A stretch of 64,000 nucleotides of DNA from the NCBI RefSeq assembly GCF_003048835.2, contig NZ_CP060705.1, positions 1,674,001-1,738,000 on the forward strand, in the 5' to 3' direction. The translations under genes and the position numbers were made by a program. Every line of letters begins with the position of its first letter. The first letter of the stretch is position 1. This document shows, piece after piece, positions 1-9,117 of this stretch. The DNA is from Campylobacter concisus. Its GTDB lineage: Bacteria; Campylobacterota; Campylobacteria; Campylobacterales; Campylobacteraceae. The notes under the pieces were generated by a model, which did not search any database, had not been told where the DNA came from, and was given only the letters and a program-made list of their open reading frames with translations.

Positions 1-51
1 GGCGGTATCTTTGGTGCTGGGTCTTTGCACTCAAATTTAGCCTTTTTCTAA
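1..51 (+). CDS. Possible 3' end of an upstream gene (partial)
   Basis: Frame 1 is open from the window edge to a TAA at 49-51 and would encode a 16-residue tail ending in NLAFF. Frame 3 is also open a little further, so the true frame is not certain. Too short to assign a product; it only indicates that a gene probably ends just before the Y-family polymerase. Confidence 0.25.
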   Translation, partial: GGIFGAGSLHSNLAFF

Positions 52-119
52 AAGATTTTTATTAAAATTTTAAGCCATTTCAAACAAAATTTGCAAACTA
101 ACTTTTACCAAATTTCATC

Positions 120-125
120 TATAAT
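120..125 (+). promoter_or_regulatory. Sigma70-type -10 box of the Y-family polymerase, possibly leaderless
   Basis: A perfect TATAAT ends only six bases before the ATG at 132, and there is no Shine-Dalgarno sequence between them (the bases are CCCCTT). A transcript starting the usual 6-8 bases after the -10 box would begin at or next to the start codon. This is seen directly; leaderless translation is inferred. Confidence 0.5.
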
Positions 126-131
126 CCCCTT

Positions 132-1400
132 ATGAAAAACGAAAATTTGCAAGAGAAAATTTACGCCGTTATCGACCTAAAGTCCTTTTACGCCTCGGTT
201 GAGTGCGTAGAGCGCGGGCTTGATCCATTTAAAGCCGATCTTGTCGTGGCTGACGCTAGTCGTGGCAGTGGCGGCATCTGCTTGGCTGTTAGCCCTGCAC
301 TTCGTGCCAAAGGGGTGAAAAACCGCTGCAGACTCTTTGAGATACCAAGGGATATCAAATTTATCGCTGCACCGCCTAGGATGCAGTTTTACATCGACTA
401 TGCCGCTAGGATTTATGAAATTTATCTAAAATATGTCTCCAAAGAGGACATCTACGTATATTCGATCGATGAGTGCTTTATCGACCTCAATTCTTACTTG
501 AAATTTTACGCTCTTGGCGCAAAAGAGATGGCAAAGATGATGATGGATGAGATCTTAAAAACGACTGGCGTTACGGCGACTTGCGGCATTGGGACAAATT
601 TATACCTCGCAAAGATCGCCCTTGATATACTAGCAAAGCACCAAGATGACGGCATCGCGTATCTTGACGAAGAGCTTTATAAAAAGCAGCTCTGGACGCA
701 CCAGCCACTAAGTGACTTTTGGCGCATAGGTAAGCAAACTAGACTAAAGCTCGAAAAATGCGGCATCTTTTGTATGAAAGATATCGCAAATGCACCAAAA
801 AGCCTGCTTGAAAAAATTTTTGGCGTTGATGCCTACATCACGATCGATCACGCAAACGGCATAGAACCAACGACGATAGCCGAGATAAAGGCCTATAAAC
901 CAAGCACGAAGTCCTACTTTAGCTCGGAAATTTTGCCCAGAGACTACGAGCGCTGCGAGGCGGTGATCGTGCTAAAAGAGATGGCTGACAGGCTCGCTCT
1001 TAGGCTCATAAACAAAGATGTGAGGGCGAGTGGGCTAACGATAAATGTGAGATTTGCCGATAAGCTTGAGCCACAGCAACGTGCAAGTGTGCGGTTTAAA
1101 ACGCCTACAAATATCTCAAGCGTGCTGATGAGTGCGGCTGAGGAGCTGCTTTTAAATAAGATAAAAAATGCTGGGCTAATTAGGCAAATAGGCATATCGG
1201 CAAACGATGTGGTAAAAGAAAATTTGGCAGAATTTAGCTTATTTGAAGATAACGCCAAAGAAAAAGCGGTGCTAAAATCACTAAATTTGATAAAAGAGAA
1301 ATTTGGCAAAAACTCGATCCTACGCGCGATCGACCTGCTGCCAGAAGCGACTGGGCAAGATAGAAACAAAAAGATCGGAGGGCACAAGAGCGGTGAGTAA
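132..1400 (+). CDS. Y-family DNA polymerase, UvrX/ImpB-MucB-SamB type
   Basis: Translesion DNA polymerase of the UmuC/DinB superfamily, 422 aa. Metal-binding residues are visible: Asp15 in the VIDLKSFYASVE stretch and the SIDEC motif at 111-115 (Asp113, Glu114). The sequence LVVAD...GGICLAVSPALRAKGV and NRCRLFEIP matches the UvrX/YqjW branch seen in Bacillota and their mobile elements rather than DinB. The C-terminal half (about 250-390) is the little-finger region, and the tail is basic. It overlaps the following YolD-like gene by 8 nt, the usual pairing for this polymerase branch. Family assignment is firm; the exact sub-branch is inferred from motif wording. Confidence 0.9.
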   Translation: MKNENLQEKIYAVIDLKSFYASVECVERGLDPFKADLVVADASRGSGGICLAVSPALRAKGVKNRCRLFEIPRDIKFIAAPPRMQFYIDYAARIYEIYLKYVSKEDIYVYSIDECFIDLNSYLKFYALGAKEMAKMMMDEILKTTGVTATCGIGTNLYLAKIALDILAKHQDDGIAYLDEELYKKQLWTHQPLSDFWRIGKQTRLKLEKCGIFCMKDIANAPKSLLEKIFGVDAYITIDHANGIEPTTIAEIKAYKPSTKSYFSSEILPRDYERCEAVIVLKEMADRLALRLINKDVRASGLTINVRFADKLEPQQRASVRFKTPTNISSVLMSAAEELLLNKIKNAGLIRQIGISANDVVKENLAEFSLFEDNAKEKAVLKSLNLIKEKFGKNSILRAIDLLPEATGQDRNKKIGGHKSGE

Positions 1401-1743
1401 AGATAGGGCAAAAATTTTTAGCTCGTTTAATCCTCTCTCAACATTAGAGCGAGCCTTGCGACAAAAAGAGCGAGAAAAATGCGAAAAACTAGAGCTTGAT
1501 GAGAGCAAGGTCGATGAAATTTTAAAAACGGTAAGCGAGATAAAGATAGCTGATGAGGTGCGTGTGAGCTACCACGACGGCTTTACTTACGTAAAAACTA
1601 GTGGCCTAGTCTCGGATGTAAATTTCAAAGATAAAATCCTCATGGTCGTAAAAACTAAGATCAAATTTGAAGATATAAATGAGGTGGAGATAGTAAAGAA
1701 ACGCGCAGTTAGAAACGAAACATTAGATGGGGCATTTTTTTAG
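1393..1743 (+). CDS. YolD-like protein
   Basis: Small protein of 116 aa starting at a GTG (1393) with GGAGGG at 1377-1382 as ribosome binding site; the reading frame stays open upstream to 1303, but that part lies inside the polymerase gene. The layout matches YolD family proteins: an N-terminal SSFNPLSTLERALRQ helix, an LDESKVDEIL helix, then a beta-rich half (VRVSYHDG, GLVSDVNFKDKILMV, IKFEDINEVEIV). YolD proteins are encoded next to UvrX-type polymerases and are thought to work with them, but their biochemical role is not established. Start choice rests on the SD and the typical length. Confidence 0.75.
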   Translation: MSKDRAKIFSSFNPLSTLERALRQKEREKCEKLELDESKVDEILKTVSEIKIADEVRVSYHDGFTYVKTSGLVSDVNFKDKILMVVKTKIKFEDINEVEIVKKRAVRNETLDGAFF

Positions 1744-2054
1744 TTATATTATTTAAAAGCTTTTTAGAAACTAGGATTTTTCTTTTTGCAAAAGCATCAG
1801 TTATGGATAGAAATTTATGAAAAAAGCTGATTAAATTTATAAATTTGCTTTTTAGCTTTATTTCGTTTAGACGTCTAACTCACACGATAAAAACTTGCTG
1901 TAACGTCAAACGCTTGTCTGCTTCTTGCTTGATACGCAAAGACTTGCCCATGTCTTTGCTAGCTTGCGCTCTAACACTATTTCAATTTAATAGGTCGTTT
2001 TATCATCAAAATAGGTCAGACTTAAAAAGCTAATACAGGTCAAATTTTATAAAT
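1744..2054. other. 311-bp gene-free spacer with inverted-repeat ends
   Basis: No convincing gene. An open frame of 62 codons at 1845-2033 has no SD and unlikely composition. The stretch holds a perfect 12-bp palindrome TTAGACGTCTAA at 1867-1878, a short AAGAC/GTCTT pair near 1938-1957, and is bounded by the long inverted repeat listed separately. Confidence 0.6.
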
Positions 2055-2058
2055 TTAA
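1831..2058. repeat. 228-bp segment bounded by a near-perfect 17/18-bp inverted repeat
   Basis: The left arm TTAAATTTATAAATTTG (1831-1847) is the reverse complement, with one extra T, of the right arm CAAATTTTATAAATTTAA (2041-2058). Next to the arms are CTTTTTAG (1849-1856) and AAAAAGCTAA, which can extend the pairing imperfectly. The right arm overlaps the stop codon of the Cdd1-like gene. Could be a degenerate MITE-like element, a large hairpin, or AT-rich chance pairing. Confidence 0.5.
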
Positions 2059-2297
2059 TCCTTCCAAAGCCACCATTTTAGCTTGGCTTTGTCTGGGTGC
2101 GGAGTATTTGCGTAGTAACAGACCATGCGGTAAACATAGAGGATACACCTATCACTGCCTCGTCCAAACGCCTTTGTGCATTCAAACATCTCGTCAGCAT
2201 CTGCGCCTTTTAGCGAAGCGATATCCTCGTAGCCAAGTGCTAGCAGATCTGCCTCGGTTGCCTCGCCGACGTAGGGAATTTTCTTAAAAACGCTCAA
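2055..2297 (-). CDS. Cdd1-like helix-hairpin-helix protein
   Basis: 80 aa, starting at a TTG (2297-2295) with GAGG a few bases upstream. The sequence IPYVGEATEADLLALGYEDIASLKGADADEMFE is a helix-hairpin-helix pattern like that of the Cdd1/pathogenicity-locus family, whose members are often misannotated as mitomycin resistance proteins. The C-terminal part (DRCILYVYRMVCYYA, then a lysine and tryptophan-rich end) also matches that family. Probable nucleic-acid binding is inferred; no biological role is established. It lies 214 bp downstream of pyrF on the same strand and is probably transcribed separately. Confidence 0.7.
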   Translation of the reverse strand: MSVFKKIPYVGEATEADLLALGYEDIASLKGADADEMFECTKAFGRGSDRCILYVYRMVCYYANTPHPDKAKLKWWLWKD

Positions 2298-2511
2298 ATT
2301 TACCTCAAATTTCTTTTAAGCTCGCCAAACTCGCCGCTTTAAATGAAATTTTAAATTTTATTCGTGCACTACAAAGCTTGTTAAATTTTATCTTGCTACT
2401 GCACTAAGTCGTCATCCAAGCTTCTGGCGAGGTGATTTAATTTAAAAATTTCTTACGCGCAAAACCACCATTAAAATGATTTCCCGTCAAATTTCGTGCA
2501 AAACTCAAGCC

Positions 2512-3192
2512 CTAAATTTGCTCCAAAATTCGTTCGCAAATTTCTCTTGGGTTTGCGTTTTCGTAGATCGGTCTGCCAACGACGATAAAGTCGCTGCCCT
2601 CTTGCTTTGCGCTAACTAAATTTGCAACCCTCTTTTGATCGCCCGCGCTCTCACCAAAAGGCCTAACTCCAGGGCAAAGCGTGATGAAATTTTGATTTAT
2701 CACGTCTTTTATGAGCTTGCTTTCAAAGACCGAGCAGACCATGCCGTCAAGTCCCGCTTCAAAGCTCATCTGGCTAAATTTCCTAACCGAGCGAGATAGC
2801 GTATCGTTATAAACCGCTTCAAATTCGCTCTCATTAAAGCTAGTAAGTGCCGATACTGCAAGCACTAAAGGGCGATTTTGTAGCGCATTAAGACGCTCCA
2901 TTACAGTTTTCATTGCACGTACGCCAGCACTTGCGTGCAAGTTTATCATATCTACGCCTATCTTTGAGACGACCTCAGCAGCGTCTGCCATCGTGTTTGG
3001 GATGTCATAGAGTTTTAGATCAAGAAAGATTTTAAACTCCCCTGCCCCTTTTAGCTCCTCTATAAATTTAGCTCCGTCTCTAAGATAGCTTCTAAGCCCC
3101 ACTTTTAGCCAAAGATCAAGCCCTTTTAGCTCTCTTACAAGGGCTAAATTTTCATCCTTGCTCGCCATATCAAGAGCGACGCAGAGCCTCAT
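2512..3192 (-). CDS. pyrF: Orotidine 5'-phosphate decarboxylase
   Basis: Last step of UMP synthesis: decarboxylates OMP. 226 aa, normal for the bacterial enzyme. Visible motifs are [11 protein letters not shown] at the N-terminus, the catalytic strand [12 protein letters not shown] (Asp-Lys-x-x-Asp), and the phosphate-binding CPGVRP near residue 180, followed by VVGRPIY. Its ATG overlaps the stop of nusB by 4 nt, so it is translationally coupled and ends the ribH-nusB-pyrF run. Confident. Confidence 0.96.
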   Translation of the reverse strand: MRLCVALDMASKDENLALVRELKGLDLWLKVGLRSYLRDGAKFIEELKGAGEFKIFLDLKLYDIPNTMADAAEVVSKIGVDMINLHASAGVRAMKTVMERLNALQNRPLVLAVSALTSFNESEFEAVYNDTLSRSVRKFSQMSFEAGLDGMVCSVFESKLIKDVINQNFITLCPGVRPFGESAGDQKRVANLVSAKQEGSDFIVVGRPIYENANPREICERILEQI

Positions 3193-3584
3193 AGATCGCC
3201 CTTTATCTTATCTAGCACGCCGTTTATAAATTTTGGCGCCTGGTCGCTTCCAAGCTCTTTTGCAAGCTCGATCGCCTCGTTTATGATGACGGCTTTATCA
3301 GTTTGGCTAAATTTCATCTCGTAAAGCCCAAGTCTAAGGATGGCTAACTCTGTTGCGCCAACCTTGCTAAAGTCGCCATCTTTTAGGTGTGGCTTTAAAA
3401 TTTCATCTAGTTTTTCTTTGTTTGCTAGCACCTCTTTAAAGGTCTGCTGCGCCTCGTTTTTGCGCTCATTTCTTATCTTTTTCTCTTCTAAAAATTCCTC
3501 TTCAAACTCCGCAGTTACAGGGTTTATCTCGTTTGAGTAAAGCAGTGAAACGATCGCTTGTCTCACTTGATGACGTGTGGCCAT
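3189..3584 (-). CDS. nusB: Transcription antitermination protein NusB
   Basis: 131 aa, all-helical NusB/RsmB fold. Starts [20 protein letters not shown] and ends with FINGVLDKI, both diagnostic of NusB. With NusE (S10) it binds the boxA of rRNA leaders to form the antitermination complex. It is one base after ribH and overlaps pyrF by 4 nt; ribH-nusB is a very common pair in bacteria. Confidence 0.95.
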   Translation of the reverse strand: MATRHQVRQAIVSLLYSNEINPVTAEFEEEFLEEKKIRNERKNEAQQTFKEVLANKEKLDEILKPHLKDGDFSKVGATELAILRLGLYEMKFSQTDKAVIINEAIELAKELGSDQAPKFINGVLDKIKGDL

Positions 3585-3585
3585 T

Positions 3586-4056
3586 TTACTCTCCTAGCTT
3601 TTTGTATAAATTTAGCATTTCTATGACGCCAGTCATCGCTTCAAAGCCTTTGTTTCCAGCCTTGCTGCCAGCTCGCTCGATCGCTTGCTCGATGCTATCT
3701 ACCGTTAGCACGCCAAATGTGACTGGCTTTGCGTGTTTTAGCGTCACGTTTGCGATGCCTTTGGTGGTCTCTGCGCTTACGTAGTCAAAGTGCGGCGTTG
3801 CGCCTCTTATCACCGCTCCCACGCAGCAAACCGCGTCAAATTTACCGCTTGCAAGCACCTTTTCAAGCGCCATAGGTATCTCAAATGCCCCAGGGACTAG
3901 CACTAAAGTTAAATTTTTCTCATCGCCGCCGTGACGTAAAAATGCGTCTTTTGCGCCTTCTACCAAGCGGTCTGTGATGATGTGGTTAAACCTTGCGTTG
4001 ATGATCGCGATCTTCTCATCGCCTTTTAAAGCTAAATTTCCTTCGATTATTTTCAT
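3586..4056 (-). CDS. ribH: 6,7-dimethyl-8-ribityllumazine synthase
   Basis: Penultimate step of riboflavin synthesis, condensing the ribityl-aminouracil with dihydroxybutanone phosphate. 156 aa, the usual length. Motifs: [15 protein letters not shown] (substrate loop), VPGAFEIP, and [14 protein letters not shown] with the phosphate-binding and catalytic His region. SD AAGGAG lies just upstream. No FMN riboswitch is present in the 46 bp before it; it is probably co-transcribed with the upstream SMR genes and with nusB-pyrF. Confidence 0.96.
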   Translation of the reverse strand: MKIIEGNLALKGDEKIAIINARFNHIITDRLVEGAKDAFLRHGGDEKNLTLVLVPGAFEIPMALEKVLASGKFDAVCCVGAVIRGATPHFDYVSAETTKGIANVTLKHAKPVTFGVLTVDSIEQAIERAGSKAGNKGFEAMTGVIEMLNLYKKLGE

Positions 4057-4102
4057 CTTTTCTCCTTTTTTTGTGCAAGTTTAGCAAAAGCTTGTTTAAT
4101 CA

Positions 4103-4426
4103 TCAAACTATCTTTAGCATGATGACGCTAAAGATGATGAGCACTAAAAACAAGGTCTTTTTAAAATTTATCTTTTCATCTTCAAAAACTACGCCAACCA
4201 CGACTGCTCCGATCGCTCCGATACCAGTCCAGATCGCATACGCCACCGACATAGCGACAGTTTGCATCGCGTAGCTAAGCAGCGTTAGAGAAAGGGCGAA
4301 ATTTCCAAGCAAAAGGATGAAATTTGCCCACTTTTCTACGCCTGTGCTCTTTGAAAATTTCGTGATAAAAAAGACGCCAGAAACCTCGCAACATCCAGCT
4401 AGTAAAAGCGCTAAAAAGTGGATCAT
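4103..4426 (-). CDS. Small multidrug resistance (SMR) family subunit, SugE/YkkD-like
   Basis: 107 aa with four hydrophobic helices. Glu in helix 1 (LLAGCCEVSGVFF) is the conserved proton/substrate carboxylate of SMR pumps, and AYAIWTGIGAIGAVVVG is the SMR helix-3 signature. It overlaps the preceding SMR gene by 4 nt, which points to a heterodimeric pair such as YkkCD or EbrAB. The substrate (guanidinium, quaternary ammonium or other cation) cannot be read from the sequence. Confidence 0.87.
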   Translation of the reverse strand: MIHFLALLLAGCCEVSGVFFITKFSKSTGVEKWANFILLLGNFALSLTLLSYAMQTVAMSVAYAIWTGIGAIGAVVVGVVFEDEKINFKKTLFLVLIIFSVIMLKIV

Positions 4427-4752
4427 TCTTTTATGCCTTTTAGCCCAAGCACGCCTAAAATGAGCGTCGCTATAAAAAATAGCCTAATGAAATTTGGCAT
4501 GATCCCACTTGCTGCGTAGTCGCTAACGATCTCAGCTATGACGATAAAAGCCGTCCCAAAGCCCACAAATACGGCATAAGAGATGCTTACAGGCAGATAC
4601 TTTAAAGCCTTCATAAACGAGACAAAACTTATGCTTACTAGCAATGTCGTGAGCAAAAACTCGCCTAAATTTGCTGCGTGCTTTAGCCCATACGCCCAGC
4701 CACACTCAGCTACCGCGCCAAGCAATATCCACAAAAAACCTCTATTTGACAT
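4423..4752 (-). CDS. Small multidrug resistance family subunit, YkkC-like
   Basis: 109 aa, four membrane helices. Helix 1 reads WILLGAVAECGWAYGLKHA with the key Glu followed by Cys-Gly-Trp, a form seen in YkkC-like partners. Helix 3 has VSISYAVFVGFGTAFIV. It is the upstream half of a paired SMR transporter; the two probably assemble in antiparallel topology. Four bases separate its start from the stop of the upstream lipoprotein gene, so there is no room for an own promoter or a guanidine riboswitch. Confidence 0.85.
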   Translation of the reverse strand: MSNRGFLWILLGAVAECGWAYGLKHAANLGEFLLTTLLVSISFVSFMKALKYLPVSISYAVFVGFGTAFIVIAEIVSDYAASGIMPNFIRLFFIATLILGVLGLKGIKE

Positions 4753-4756
4753 AAAT

Positions 4757-5278
4757 TTACTTCATGCCTTTTATGGTATCAACGATCTCTTTTACATTTG
4801 CGTTAATCGCCTTATTTTCAAGGCTATCATCGTTATTTTGTCCAACTAGACCCTTTAAATTTCCAAAGACTCCAGGGTCAAACCTTAGCTCGCTAGAGCC
4901 ATAATGCCTTAAAACTTCGCCATTTCTAATGACTTCTACCTCGTAAGTAAGGTAGATATTGCCCATCCTATCGCTCTTAGCAAAGGTTGCTTCGCCTATA
5001 AATTCCCTGCGGTGAGTTATCTTTATCTTTAGTTCGTCGCTTGAGTTTTGATCAAGCAAATTTTCTTTTGTAAGCGCCCCCAAAATTTGCTCATTGTACT
5101 TTTTCTCGACCATTTTTGGGCTTTGGTAGAGAAATTTTGTCGGCTCGTGATGCTGCACGTGAATGTACTCAATGCCCTCAAATTTATACTTGCCAGCAAG
5201 CGGTGGCAATTTTGGCTGAGATGAGCTACAACCTACAAAAAACAGCACCCCTAAAAGTAGTGCAAATATCCTTTTCAT
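4757..5278 (-). CDS. Predicted lipoprotein of unknown function
   Basis: 173 aa with a type II signal peptide: MKRIFALLLGVLFFVGC, lipobox FVGC, Cys17 as lipidation site, followed by SSSQ (no Asp at +2, consistent with outer-membrane sorting). The mature part is a mixed alpha/beta domain with no motif I recognise; it contains the segment GNIYLTYEVEVIRNGEVLRHYG. It sits 13 bp after kdsA and 4 bp before the SMR pair. No function is proposed. Confidence 0.8.
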   Translation of the reverse strand: MKRIFALLLGVLFFVGCSSSQPKLPPLAGKYKFEGIEYIHVQHHEPTKFLYQSPKMVEKKYNEQILGALTKENLLDQNSSDELKIKITHRREFIGEATFAKSDRMGNIYLTYEVEVIRNGEVLRHYGSSELRFDPGVFGNLKGLVGQNNDDSLENKAINANVKEIVDTIKGMK

Positions 5279-5291
5279 CTCTCTCCTTAGC

Positions 5292-6092
5292 TTAAAAATT
5301 TAAAATTTCCTCTATTTTTAGCGTGTCATTTACGACTTTTTCAAGCTCGTCTAAATTTAGCATATTTGGCCCGTCGCATAGCGCTTCGCAAGGATTTATG
5401 TGCGTCTCGTAGAAAAATCCATCCACCCCAACGCTAGCTGCCGCTCTTGCAAGATAAGGCACAAACCTAGCATCGCCGCCGCTCTTTTCGCCAAGTGCAC
5501 TTGGCATCTGCACGCTGTGAGTCGCGTCAAAGATGACTGGCGCAAATTCTCTCATCATCACCAAATTTCTCATATCAACGACTAAATTTCCATATCCAAA
5601 GGTACTTCCACGCTCCGTTAGCCAGACGCCATTTACCTTTGCGACATCGTATCCGTCGCCACTCACACACCTTGTCTCAAGCACCTTTTTAACAGAGTGC
5701 TTCATAGCAGACGCTGCCAAAAACTGCCCTTTTTTGATATTTACGACCGCTTTTGTCTTTGCAGCCGCTACTAGTAGGTCTGTTTGGCGGCATAAAAATG
5801 CAGGGATCTGCAGCACATCAGCCACCTCGCCAACAGGTGCTGCCTGATAGCTCTCGTGGATATCGGTTAAAATTTTAAAGCCAAATTCTTTTTTCACATC
5901 AGCCAAAATTTCGCAGCCTTTTTCAAGCCCAGGCCCACGAAATGAGCTAATGCTCGTGCGATTTGCCTTGTCAAAGCTCGACTTAAAGTAAAAATCAAGC
6001 TTTGGATTTTCATTAAATTTAACTAACCTTTTTGCCACTTCAAAAACAAGCTCCTTGCTCTCTATCACGCAAGGTCCAGCGATTAAGATCAT
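5292..6092 (-). CDS. kdsA: 3-deoxy-D-manno-octulosonate 8-phosphate synthase
   Basis: Makes KDO-8-phosphate from PEP and arabinose-5-phosphate for LOS/LPS core. 266 aa from the ATG at 6092; the frame is open to 6119, but the GGAG of the SD is encoded just before 6092 and the protein then begins [12 protein letters not shown] as KdsA proteins do. Other motifs: [12 protein letters not shown], GLKxGC-like [26 protein letters not shown] and [10 protein letters not shown]. The Cys in GPCVI and His in TDIHE fit the enzyme. It begins 11 bp downstream of the DMT transporter stop. Confidence 0.95.
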   Translation of the reverse strand: MILIAGPCVIESKELVFEVAKRLVKFNENPKLDFYFKSSFDKANRTSISSFRGPGLEKGCEILADVKKEFGFKILTDIHESYQAAPVGEVADVLQIPAFLCRQTDLLVAAAKTKAVVNIKKGQFLAASAMKHSVKKVLETRCVSGDGYDVAKVNGVWLTERGSTFGYGNLVVDMRNLVMMREFAPVIFDATHSVQMPSALGEKSGGDARFVPYLARAAASVGVDGFFYETHINPCEALCDGPNMLNLDELEKVVNDTLKIEEILNF

Positions 6093-6102
6093 TTTTTCTC
6101 CT

Positions 6103-6993
6103 TTATTTTTCTTTAACAACTAAAATTCCACTCACCACGACAAGCACGATACCTGCGAGTGCCAAGTGATTTGGTAACGCATCGCCCATAAAATAGCCAA
6201 TAATAAGCGTAAAAATGACGTCTGCATAGCTAACCGCAGCGATGACGCCAGCCTTTTTACCGACTGCAAATGCCTTTGTCATAAACGCCTGAAAATAGTA
6301 TCCGCTAAGCCCCATTAGCAAGATAAAAACGACGTTGTGCCAGCTTGGCATAGCAAATTTAGAAAATAAAAAATCAAGCGGCTCATATGTAAAAAACTCA
6401 GCCATCCCCATACAAATAAGCGGCAAAAACGAGCCCCAAAGCATGAAGCTTAGCACGATCACGTTTGTGCCGTAGCTCTTGTTTAGCTCCTTGACACTCG
6501 TGTAGGCAATAGCCGCTCCAAGACCGCTCCAAATACCGATGATATCGGTTTTATTGATGCCTAAATTTGGCTGAATAACAAGCAAAATTCCACCAAATCC
6601 TAAAAAGACAGCAAACCAGCCAAGCGAGCTTAGACGCTCCTTAAAAATAATAGCTGCGAGAATGGCTGTAAATATCGGATTTGTCTTTTGAAAGGTAAAG
6701 GCTGTGGCTAAATTTACGTGCGCTACGTTATAAAAAAATGCAAAAAGCGCCACCGTGCCCACAAAACCACGAAACATCAGCAAGAAAAAGTGCCCACCAG
6801 TTTGTTTAAATGGAAATTTATAGATGGCGTAGATGACGATGAAAAGTCCGATCAAATTTCTAAAAAAAACAACCTCGATAGAAGGCATATCTTTGCTCAG
6901 ATACTTTGCAAATGCGCCAGTCACGGCAAACATAAAGCAAGCAAAGAGCATATAAAAAATGCCAAGATGTGAAATATAAAACCTTTTTAACAT
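6103..6993 (-). CDS. DMT/EamA family inner-membrane transporter
   Basis: 296 aa with ten predicted membrane helices in two EamA repeats (about 10-135 and 150-290). Recognisable segments are [37 protein letters not shown] and [17 protein letters not shown]. This superfamily exports or imports small metabolites; the substrate is not visible. First gene of the minus-strand run that continues with kdsA. Divergent from der, with 152 bp between them. Confidence 0.85.
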   Translation of the reverse strand: MLKRFYISHLGIFYMLFACFMFAVTGAFAKYLSKDMPSIEVVFFRNLIGLFIVIYAIYKFPFKQTGGHFFLLMFRGFVGTVALFAFFYNVAHVNLATAFTFQKTNPIFTAILAAIIFKERLSSLGWFAVFLGFGGILLVIQPNLGINKTDIIGIWSGLGAAIAYTSVKELNKSYGTNVIVLSFMLWGSFLPLICMGMAEFFTYEPLDFLFSKFAMPSWHNVVFILLMGLSGYYFQAFMTKAFAVGKKAGVIAAVSYADVIFTLIIGYFMGDALPNHLALAGIVLVVVSGILVVKEK

Positions 6994-7115
6994 CGCAAAA
7001 CCTCTAAATTTAAAGCACTCATTTTAATAAAAAATGGCTTAAATTTTGGTTGATTTTTTCTTTTATTTCGGCGCTTTTAAGCGTAATTTTATACTTTATA
7101 TAAGAGAAAAATTTG

Positions 7116-7121
7116 TATAAT
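7116..7121 (+). promoter_or_regulatory. -10 box of der-aroK
   Basis: TATAAT preceded by TTG, with the transcript start expected near 7128 and the SD AAAAGGA at 7134-7140. There is no clear -35 box, as is normal for Campylobacter; the upstream region is T/A rich. Confidence 0.6.
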
Positions 7122-7145
7122 CAGCCATCATAAAAAGGACAAAAT

Positions 7146-8534
7146 TTGCAAAAAGTAATATTAGTAGGCAAGCCAAATGTCGGCAAAAGCTCACTTTTTA
7201 ACCGCTTAGCAAGAAGACGCATCGCCATAACAAGCGACGTTAGCGGCACTACAAGAGATACAAATAAAGCTAAGATCGAAGTTGAGGGCAAAGAGTGTAT
7301 ATTAATCGACAGCGGCGGGCTTGATGATAGCAGCGAGCTTTTTAAAAACGTAAAAGCAAAGACCTTGGCAGAGGCTAAAAACTCAGACGTCATCTTATAC
7401 ATGGTCGATGGCAAAATGATGCCAGATGATGAGGACAGAGCCATTTTTTACGAGCTTAGCAAGCTAAATTTACCAATCGCTCTAGTAATCAACAAAGTCG
7501 ATAGCAAAAAAGACGAGCAAAGAGAGTGGGAATTTGTAAGTTTTGGCGCAAAAAACTCATTTGGCATTTCAGTAAGCCACAACACCGGCGTCGATGAGCT
7601 TAGCATCTGGCTGGCAAAACACTTAGAAGCGAAAGTGCAGATAAAGGCCGATTTGATCGATGATTTTGATGATTTTTTAGAGAACTATAACGACGAGGGC
7701 GAGCTAAGCGACGAGATAGACTATGAGAGCAAAAACATAAGAGTTGGCATCATAGGCCGTGTAAATGTCGGCAAAAGCTCACTTCTAAATGCCCTTGTAA
7801 AAGAGAGCCGCGCCGTTGTTAGCGACGTGGCAGGCACTACGATCGATCCAGTTAATGAAATTTACGAGCATGATGGCAGAGTTTTTGAGTTTGTCGATAC
7901 TGCTGGTATCAGAAAGCGCGGCAAGATCGAGGGCATCGAGAGATACGCGCTAAATAGAACTGAGAAAATTTTAGAAGAGACAGACGTGGCACTACTTGTG
8001 CTTGATAGCTCTGAGCCGCTAACTGAGCTTGATGAGCGTATCGCTGGCATCGCCTCGAAATTTGAGCTTGGCGTCATCATCGTGCTAAACAAATGGGACA
8101 AAAGCAGCGAAGAATTTGACGAGCTTTGCAAAGAGATAAAAGATAGGTTTAAATTTCTCTCATACGCGCCGATCATCAGCGTTTCGGCACTTGGTGGCAA
8201 GAGAGTGCATAAAATTTACCCACTCATAGTTGAAATTTACAAAAACTACACCCAAAAAATTCAAACTTCAAAGCTAAATGAAGTGATCGGCGAAGCGACC
8301 AAGGCGCACCCACTGCCACGAGATAAAGGTAGAGTGGTGAAAATTTACTACGCAGTGCAGTTTAAAACCGCACCTATCATGATAGCGCTCATAATGAACC
8401 GCCCAAAATGCCTGCACTTTAGCTACAAACGCTACCTGACAAACAAGCTTAGAGAGAGCTTTAGTCTAGCTGGCGTGCCTATCGTGCTGATTCCTAAAAA
8501 ACGTGGAGAGAGTGATGAAGACAAAGAACAATAA
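7146..8534 (+). CDS. der: Ribosome-associated GTPase Der (EngA)
   Basis: Essential tandem GTPase needed for 50S subunit assembly. 462 aa, initiated at a TTG (7146) six bases after AAAAGGA; no ATG fits. Two G domains are seen: GKPNVGKSS at about 8-16 with [14 protein letters not shown] and NKVD, and GRVNVGKSS at about 203-211 with [19 protein letters not shown] and NKWD. The C-terminal KH-like domain ends with [15 protein letters not shown]. The linker (about 170-200) is very acidic. Overlaps aroK by 20 nt. Confidence 0.96.
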   Translation: MQKVILVGKPNVGKSSLFNRLARRRIAITSDVSGTTRDTNKAKIEVEGKECILIDSGGLDDSSELFKNVKAKTLAEAKNSDVILYMVDGKMMPDDEDRAIFYELSKLNLPIALVINKVDSKKDEQREWEFVSFGAKNSFGISVSHNTGVDELSIWLAKHLEAKVQIKADLIDDFDDFLENYNDEGELSDEIDYESKNIRVGIIGRVNVGKSSLLNALVKESRAVVSDVAGTTIDPVNEIYEHDGRVFEFVDTAGIRKRGKIEGIERYALNRTEKILEETDVALLVLDSSEPLTELDERIAGIASKFELGVIIVLNKWDKSSEEFDELCKEIKDRFKFLSYAPIISVSALGGKRVHKIYPLIVEIYKNYTQKIQTSKLNEVIGEATKAHPLPRDKGRVVKIYYAVQFKTAPIMIALIMNRPKCLHFSYKRYLTNKLRESFSLAGVPIVLIPKKRGESDEDKEQ

Positions 8535-9036
8535 TATCGTTTTGATAGGGTTTATGGGTGTTGGCAAGGGCACGACCGCAAGGGCGCTAAGTAAGGCGCT
8601 AAAGACGATGAACCTTGACTGCGACGACTTGCTAGAGAGCTCACAAAACATGAAGATAAAGGCTATCTTTGATGAATTTGGCGAAGAGCATTTTAGGCAG
8701 CTTGAAAAAGATCTTGCCAAATTTCTAGCCACAAATGTCAAAAATAGCATAATCTCAACAGGTGGCGGCTTTGCAAAGGTTAAAAATTTAAACAAAATAG
8801 GCACCGTGATCTATCTAAAAGCAAGCTTTGATGCGATCATGCAAAGGTTAAAAAATAGCAAAAATATCGAGAAAAAGCTCGCCAAACGCCCACTTTTAAG
8901 CGACCTAAAAAAGGCCGAGGCACTTCATCTGGAGCGAGAGAAGCTCTATGAAAAAAAGGCTGATTATATCGTTGAAGTGGAGGGCAAAACTCCAAAACAG
9001 ATCGTAAAAGAGATAAGGATGCTTTTAAAAATTTAG
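8515..9036 (+). CDS. aroK: Shikimate kinase
   Basis: Phosphorylates shikimate in the chorismate pathway. 173 aa from the ATG at 8515, with GGAGAG at 8505-8510; the frame is open to 8503, but that lies inside der and lacks an SD. Walker A is GFMGVGKGT, where a Gly-Thr pair replaces the usual Thr/Ser after Lys. DCDD (Asp of the shikimate site), the EEHFRQLE arginine segment, STGGGF and the LID segment RPLL are all in place. Confidence 0.92.
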   Translation: MKTKNNNIVLIGFMGVGKGTTARALSKALKTMNLDCDDLLESSQNMKIKAIFDEFGEEHFRQLEKDLAKFLATNVKNSIISTGGGFAKVKNLNKIGTVIYLKASFDAIMQRLKNSKNIEKKLAKRPLLSDLKKAEALHLEREKLYEKKADYIVEVEGKTPKQIVKEIRMLLKI

Positions 9037-9066
9037 TTGCAAAGTGGCGTGAATGCTGCTTGCAAC
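9036..9066 (+). terminator. Hairpin after aroK
   Basis: GTTGCAA (9036-9042) pairs perfectly with TTGCAAC (9060-9066) around a 17-base loop that can pair further. It begins one base before the end of the aroK stop codon region. No T-run follows, so it may be a weak terminator or an RNA 3' end. Confidence 0.4.
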
Positions 9067-9070
9067 GATA

Positions 9071-9117
9071 AATTTCAAGATCAGGCTAGATGGATATCTA
9101 GTGTGGTGTTGGAATTT
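9071..9117. repeat. Palindromic module A, copy 1
   Basis: A roughly 47-bp imperfect palindrome with core stem CTAGAT / ATCTAG around GGAT, flanked by AATTTCAAGATCA on the left and GTGTTGGAATTT on the right. The most diverged of three A copies; the flanking AT stem is partly lost. Confidence 0.6.

Noticed and set aside
1845..2033. 62-codon open frame between yolD and the Cdd1-like gene
   Set aside because: No SD, composition unlike the other genes, and it overlaps the inverted-repeat segment.
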